Position numbers and translations under genes: made by a program. Shown piece after piece: positions 19,969 to 23,069 of a stretch of 23,069 bases of DNA. Within the stretch, counting starts at the first letter, position 1. Each line of letters starts with the position of its first letter. The notes under the pieces were generated by a model, which saw only the letters and a list, made by a program, of their open reading frames with translations, searched no databases and had not been told where the DNA came from. Origin of the DNA: a virus; IMG/VR virus record IMGVR_UViG_3300042691_011656, positions 1-23,069 of that record; one strand, 5' to 3'.

Positions 19969-21175
19969 CTACTGCAACCTCTACTGCAAAAGGTTGCCCG
20001 TTTCGTTTCACGGGCAAATCTGGAAATAGCTTAGCCATGCGCTGCACAATCACATCGCAATACTTCTCGTCCAGTTCCATCAGGTAAGCCGTGCGCCCTA
20101 GCTTATGGGCTGCAACCATGGTGGAACCAGAGCCGCCGAAAAGGTCGAGAACGATGTCCCCGCCCTTTGTGTTGTTGCCGATCTGATACTCAATCAGATT
20201 CACAGGCTTCATCGTGGGGTGTTCGCCATTACGGCTTGGGCGATCAAACTTGAGAATAGTGGTCTGCTTGCGGTCAGAGGCCCAGAGGTGCCCTGCGCCA
20301 TCTTTCCATCCGTAGAGACAAGGCTCATGCTGCCAGTGGTAGTCTTGGCGTCCCATAACCATGGACTGCTTCTGCCAGATAAGACACTGACGGACTTGCC
20401 AACCAGCGTCTTTGCAGGCCCCGCGGAAATTGTAACCTTCGGAGTCGGCGTGCCAGATGTAGAACACAGCGCCTGGTTTCATGGCGGAGGAGGCTGCTAT
20501 AAATGCGTCCGACAGGAACTGGCGAAATCCGCTGTCGTCCATCTTGTCGTTCTGAATAGTGAGGGCGTCCTTGGTCTTGCCTTCGTAAGCAATGTTATAC
20601 GGCGGATCGGTTACCAGTTGGTCGGCCAATACGCCGTTGCGCAGCTTATCCACATCATCAATCAGCGTGCTATCCCCACACATGAGACGGTGCGGGCCTA
20701 TCTCATACACGTCCCCACGGATTGTCTTGGCAATGGCGGGAGCAGCAGGCGCTTCATCCTCATCACCCGCAGGATCGTTGACCACGCCTTCTTGCTTGGG
20801 TAGTAGGTCTTCGGGGAAGCCCCAATCAGCAAGCTCTTCTGGCGTGAAGTCATTAGCCAGCGCGTCCATATCCCACTCACCAGCTTGCAGGTTATCGCGG
20901 ATAAGCAATCGGCGGTATTCCTCTTCGGTAAGCTCGCGGCTTGGTGTCAGGACTTGGATTTCCTTCCAGCCAAGCTCTTTCAGTACGCGAATACGCTGGT
21001 GGCCACCAATTACCTTAAGGTCAGGCGTGCACAGAATGCGCTGGTGAAAGCCGTCTTGCTCTATGCTTGCTTTAAGCTTGGCGTAGGCGTCTTTGCTAAT
21101 ACGGCGTGGGTTGCGCTCATAAGGCTTAAGGTCTTTAAGCTGCGCGGTGGTTTCTGACCACTTAATTTCCATCAT
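19952..21175 (-). CDS. ParB-like domain / DNA methyltransferase fusion
   Basis: A 407-residue protein. Residues 1-100 form a ParB/Srx-type nuclease-like domain with NPR (22-24), SIEQDGF (37-43) and VIGGHQR (55-61). After an acidic Ala/Pro linker (about 130-150) comes a DNA methylase domain with DPPY (190-193) and the AdoMet-binding FGGSG (346-350). DPPY before FGGSG gives a beta-class N6-adenine (or N4-cytosine) enzyme. Such ParB-methyltransferase fusions are common next to phage terminases and likely protect phage DNA from host restriction or mark it for packaging. No cognate endonuclease is nearby, so it is an orphan. AAAGGA precedes the ATG. A palindrome element is just upstream (21201-21216). 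Confidence 0.93.
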   Translation of the reverse strand: MMEIKWSETTAQLKDLKPYERNPRRISKDAYAKLKASIEQDGFHQRILCTPDLKVIGGHQRIRVLKELGWKEIQVLTPSRELTEEEYRRLLIRDNLQAGEWDMDALANDFTPEELADWGFPEDLLPKQEGVVNDPAGDEDEAPAAPAIAKTIRGDVYEIGPHRLMCGDSTLIDDVDKLRNGVLADQLVTDPPYNIAYEGKTKDALTIQNDKMDDSGFRQFLSDAFIAASSAMKPGAVFYIWHADSEGYNFRGACKDAGWQVRQCLIWQKQSMVMGRQDYHWQHEPCLYGWKDGAGHLWASDRKQTTILKFDRPSRNGEHPTMKPVNLIEYQIGNNTKGGDIVLDLFGGSGSTMVAAHKLGRTAYLMELDEKYCDVIVQRMAKLFPDLPVKRNGQPFAVEVAVDGKAS

Positions 21176-21200
21176 GCGTTTCCTTTCAGGCTTGGCACTG

Positions 21201-21216
21201 GTAAGTAAACGCTAAC
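21201..21216. promoter_or_regulatory. Operator-like palindrome upstream of the methyltransferase/terminase unit (site D)
   Basis: GTAAGTAAACGCTAAC on plus (21201-21216); its complement GTTAGCGTTTACTTAC matches sites A and B at 13 of 16 positions. It fills the 47-bp gap ahead of the methyltransferase gene. Unlike sites A-C there is no adjacent TTGACA. A TTGCCA on the minus strand (21237 to 21232) with TAGCGT at 17-nt spacing is a possible but weak promoter overlapping the palindrome. Confidence 0.52.
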
Positions 21217-21222
21217 ATGGTG

Positions 21223-21588
21223 CTATGGGGTTGGCAATGGGATATCTGTCAGTTTTTGCCCAAGCTTTTCCTCTATGGCGTTATGAACGCACCTTAAGAA
21301 GCTTTTGTCTGTCAAGTTAATGGATTCAACCCCAACCTTGTAAGCAAGCTCTATGGCAGGCCCTATGCTCGTAGTGAAGTTTGGAACGCGGGTGTCTGGC
21401 TCTAGTACGCTGGTCATATATCCTTCTTTGCAGAGAATATGGGTAAATGGTTGGCCGTCAAAGTCAGTCTTTGGGCTTGTCAGTTTATGCCACTTGTAAC
21501 CGAAGTATTGAATTGCAATGGCACAGTCTGTCTTGCGGATGTATCCGTATGAAGTTTCTTGCTTTTGGTATTGTCTTGGGTAGCGCAT
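21223..21588 (-). CDS. Hypothetical protein, 121 residues
   Basis: A soluble protein beginning MRYPRQYQKQETSYGY. The ATG at 21588 is chosen because AAGGG lies about 9 nt upstream. A longer frame starting with TTG at 21642 runs into the terminator hairpin of the upstream gene and is rejected. The sequence has a basic N-terminus, aromatic patches (IQYFGYKWHKL), and a helical C-terminus (FLRCVHNAIEEKLG). No motif was recognised. No clear promoter was found in the short gap; it sits just after a terminator, so it is either read through or has a promoter I cannot see. Possibly an early or accessory protein. Confidence 0.68.
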   Translation of the reverse strand: MRYPRQYQKQETSYGYIRKTDCAIAIQYFGYKWHKLTSPKTDFDGQPFTHILCKEGYMTSVLEPDTRVPNFTTSIGPAIELAYKVGVESINLTDKSFLRCVHNAIEEKLGQKLTDIPLPTP

Positions 21589-21640
21589 ATTCTTATCCCT
21601 TGTTTGCCCACACAATACCTCAACCAGAACACGTTGCAAC

Positions 21641-21663
21641 AAAAAAGGCCCCCGTAGGAGCCT
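21641..21663 (-). terminator. Terminator after the small exported protein
   Basis: On the minus strand AGGCTCC, a TACG tetraloop, then GGGGCCT (one G-T pair) and a run of six T (plus 21641-21646). Arms are at 21646-21652 and 21657-21663. It lies 15 nt past the stop of 21679-22089 and makes that gene its own transcription unit. Confidence 0.85.
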
Positions 21664-21678
21664 CTCTTGTAACTGTAA

Positions 21679-22089
21679 CTAGCGCACCAGCGCTGGGGTC
21701 TTAACGATGGTGTTAGTTACTACGTTCACACCAGTCAGACCAGCGGTTGGGCTAACAAGAATATTGTCAGCAGCCAGAACACCAGCGGCATGACTTACGA
21801 TTTGCAGTGGGGTCGTACCACAGGCAAAGGCGGTTTGGCTGATGGTACGGGTACCAACGCGGTACACTACGGTTTGGCTGGTGATAGCAGAGCCAACGCA
21901 GCTTACGAACACGTTTTCATACGGGTTTACAGCTACGGCACGCACGGTAGTGGCGCTGTTCAGCGTACCAACCAGGGCGGTGTATTTGCCGACCGGGGCA
22001 GTGTTGCTGGAAGCAGCGGTTTGGAACACTTGGGCGTTAGCACCAGCGGCCAACAGAGTGGCAGCAAGAGCGAGTTTGATTTTCATCAT
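21679..22089 (-). CDS. Small exported protein with Sec signal peptide
   Basis: A 136-residue protein. The N-terminus is a clear type I signal peptide: MMKIK, hydrophobic Leu/Ala core, then ANA with cleavage expected after Ala19. The mature part of about 117 residues is small, beta-rich, Val/Thr/Ala-rich and carries Cys64 and Cys90, which may form a disulfide in the periplasm. No domain is recognised. The gene stands alone, with an operator-like site upstream (22129-22154) and its own strong terminator downstream. An exported, separately regulated phage protein suggests a role in altering the host envelope, for example blocking reinfection, but a virion component cannot be excluded. The Shine-Dalgarno is weak (GAAAG). 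Confidence 0.8.
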   Translation of the reverse strand: MMKIKLALAATLLAAGANAQVFQTAASSNTAPVGKYTALVGTLNSATTVRAVAVNPYENVFVSCVGSAITSQTVVYRVGTRTISQTAFACGTTPLQIVSHAAGVLAADNILVSPTAGLTGVNVVTNTIVKTPALVR

Positions 22090-22128
22090 GACGACTTTCG
22101 TTTGGGTTGGAACATTCCACCCCTGATG

Positions 22129-22154
22129 GTGAGTAAGTGTTTACCTCTTGTCAA
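22129..22154 (-). promoter_or_regulatory. Operator-like palindrome with TTGACA, upstream of the exported-protein gene (site C)
   Basis: GTGAGTAAGTGTTTAC (plus 22129-22144) is the most divergent copy of the 16-bp dyad. On the minus strand TTGACA (22154 to 22149) overlaps the TGA stop of the previous gene, and the palindrome begins 4 nt later, as at site B. The place 17 nt on reads CACCAT, a poor -10. Confidence 0.5.
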
Positions 22155-22363
22155 GCCCTCTTATCTTTAAGGCAAGCTTGCTTATCTGCCCACTGGAACC
22201 CCTTACGCTCACGCATAGACCATGCCTCGTTAGGATTACACAGGAACCGTTTGCCAGTCTGAATCCCTGTTACGTCACTTACGATTGGCATATAAGCGTA
22301 AATGGTTACGGGTGCGTCTTGCAGGGGTTTTTGTGGCTTCATGGTTTGGTGGTCGTTGTACAT
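22151..22363 (-). CDS. Hypothetical protein, 70 residues
   Basis: A small soluble protein starting MYNDHQTMKP, with two Cys (FLCNPNEAW, then KQACLKD) and a Lys-rich end. I choose ATG 22363 because it lies one base after the TAG of the small membrane peptide gene, consistent with coupling. An in-frame ATG at 22390 lies inside that gene and would add nine residues. No known family recognised. Its last codons and stop overlap the TTGACA of the next unit's element. Confidence 0.6.
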   Translation of the reverse strand: MYNDHQTMKPQKPLQDAPVTIYAYMPIVSDVTGIQTGKRFLCNPNEAWSMRERKGFQWADKQACLKDKRA

Positions 22364-22364
22364 C

Positions 22365-22469
22365 CTAACACCCAATCCCCTTATACCCATCAGATAGCCA
22401 GAAGATAGCCATAGCCAGGCAGAGTGTGGCGAGGATGATTAGGCTTAGCAGTGCGTTGTTCATCTCCAT
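22365..22469 (-). CDS. 34-residue membrane peptide
   Basis: A very short gene, ATG 22469 to TAG 22365. After MEMNNALLS it is hydrophobic from about residue 6 to 23 (Leu/Ile/Ala with Cys15, Phe, Trp), followed by a polar tail ending GIGC. That is one transmembrane helix. It starts five bases after the previous stop and stops one base before the next ATG, so it fits the operon spacing, but the ribosome-binding site is poor. Size makes the call uncertain; it could be a small membrane effector or a chance frame. Confidence 0.45.
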   Translation of the reverse strand: MEMNNALLSLIILATLCLAMAIFWLSDGYKGIGC

Positions 22470-22474
22470 TCTTT

Positions 22475-22741
22475 CTATATCGGTTTAACTGGTAGTGGTG
22501 GGAGTATAACGTCTTTATATTTGCTCATGTTCAACTTTTCATCGCCTGGCGCAAACGGTTTCCAAGCAATCAAATTGTATTTTCGCGATTCCGCCATATG
22601 AAAAACAACCGCATCAGGGTTGCGCTTGCTGGCACGAGCCGCGTAAACATAATAAATTCTGTTTTGTTTACCGCAGTTGTCCCAAAGCCCCCAGAATACC
22701 GTCCCATCCTTCGGCGCAGTGCTAATATCTTGCCATTCCAT
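22475..22741 (-). CDS. Hypothetical protein with WQDISTAPKDGT motif
   Basis: An 88-residue soluble protein beginning MEWQDISTAPKDGTVF, a motif (W-x-x-I-x-T-A-P-K/R-D-G-T) that I recognise in many small phage and bacterial proteins of unknown function. The rest includes VFHMAESRKYNLIAWKPF, where the late W-K/R-P is also typical of this group. No signal peptide. It follows the lipoprotein gene after 11 nt, with GAGG close to the ATG. Role unknown. Confidence 0.75.
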   Translation of the reverse strand: MEWQDISTAPKDGTVFWGLWDNCGKQNRIYYVYAARASKRNPDAVVFHMAESRKYNLIAWKPFAPGDEKLNMSKYKDVILPPLPVKPI

Positions 22742-22752
22742 ATCCTCGCTTT

Positions 22753-23069
22753 CTAGTTCGGTTTACAGTCATACCCATCAAACCCCACCACCATGCGGTA
22801 GCGGTTGTCTAATACCCAATCCCCTACCTGTACGGCAGCATGTGCTTGACCAGTAGGAAGCCGACAGCGGAACTGTACGGGTATTTCACCCATACTGATT
22901 AGCTCTGCCTCGTAAGCGTTCGCAAACCCCACACAATTTGTCTGGTAGGGCTTCAGGTGCGCTGGCTTACGGTTTGCCGGGTACTCAGCATATTCCAGGC
23001 GGCTATCCACACGGGCTTTGGCTTGCTCTAGGTGAGCAGGGGCACAGGCGGCTAGTAGAGGGAAAAGTA
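22753..23069 (-). CDS. Lipoprotein with transglutaminase-like cysteine peptidase fold (5' end outside window)
   Basis: The open frame continues through the right edge. Upstream of a GTG at 23010 the same frame encodes LFPLLAAC then APAHLEQAKA, which is a type II signal peptide with lipobox LAAC. I therefore read this as the mature part of a lipoprotein whose start codon lies beyond the window. Numbering from the GTG, Cys26 (TNC), His57 (QAHAAVQVGDW) and Asp68 (WVLDN) match the Cys-His-Asp order and spacing of BTLCP/transglutaminase-like cysteine peptidases. This family call is by motif only. Location would be the inner or outer membrane, facing the periplasm. Its role in a phage is unclear: envelope remodelling, entry or superinfection exclusion. 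Confidence 0.68.
   Translation of the reverse strand, partial: LFPLLAACAPAHLEQAKARVDSRLEYAEYPANRKPAHLKPYQTNCVGFANAYEAELISMGEIPVQFRCRLPTGQAHAAVQVGDWVLDNRYRMVVGFDGYDCKPN

Noticed and set aside
20105-20803. Plus-strand 232-codon open frame
   Set aside because: Antisense to the methyltransferase domain with its DPPY region; no recognisable protein features.
21589-21642. TTG-initiated extension of the 121-residue protein
   Set aside because: The start would sit at the edge of the terminator T-run, without a ribosome-binding site; ATG 21588 has AAGGG upstream.

Overview
The window is the late (structural and lysis) half of a tailed double-stranded DNA phage with podovirus-type organisation. Almost everything is on the minus strand, so gene order runs from right to left. 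Genes are tightly packed, with many 1-4 nt start/stop overlaps and no gene-free stretch over 100 bases. The host should be a Gram-negative bacterium, because the lysis cassette holds an embedded inner/outer-membrane spanin pair with a lipobox. No integrase, repressor, polymerase or replication gene is visible, so lifestyle and exact host cannot be decided here. I saw no tRNA, rRNA, CRISPR array or insertion sequence.

Layout, right to left. (1) 23069-21223: accessory genes. These are a lipoprotein that looks like a transglutaminase-like cysteine peptidase (cut by the window edge), small hypothetical proteins, a 34-codon membrane peptide, a small Sec-exported protein with its own operator-like site and terminator, and an unknown 121-residue protein. 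(2) 21175-18335: a ParB-domain/DNA methyltransferase fusion, a DUF5681-type candidate small terminase and the large terminase. (3) 18276-13813: portal, two small proteins, scaffold and an SU10/DUF5309-type major capsid protein, closed by a strong terminator. (4) 13760-4852: an unknown 121-residue protein, head-tail adaptor, tail nozzle, a beta-rich protein, a GNAT-like protein, three ejection-type internal virion proteins, two small basic proteins (one DUF6321) and a glycine-rich tail fibre. (5) 4801-2476: small beta protein, LamG-like tail protein, small protein, XhlA-like membrane protein and GH108 endolysin, then a terminator. (6) 2406-382: zinc-ribbon metallophosphoesterase, membrane proteins, overlapping spanins, a 46-residue holin candidate and two small proteins. 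(7) 85-333: a single plus-strand gene converging on the lysis operon.

Terminase packages DNA through the portal into a scaffold-assembled capsid. Adaptor and nozzle form the short tail, the fibre and LamG proteins are candidate host-binding parts, and the ejection proteins carry DNA across the envelope. The lysis cassette then disrupts inner membrane, wall and outer membrane. The least expected signal is a 16-bp imperfect palindrome, roughly GTKAGYGNWTACTTAC. It occurs in four separate intergenic gaps just ahead of minus-strand units, at three of them next to a TTGACA hexamer that touches or nearly touches the preceding stop codon. This suggests a phage-specific late regulon. Several genes were found or re-started by reading the sequence directly: 836-976, 6467-6622, 22365-22469, the GTG start of 6229-6474, and the upstream extension of 22753-23069.
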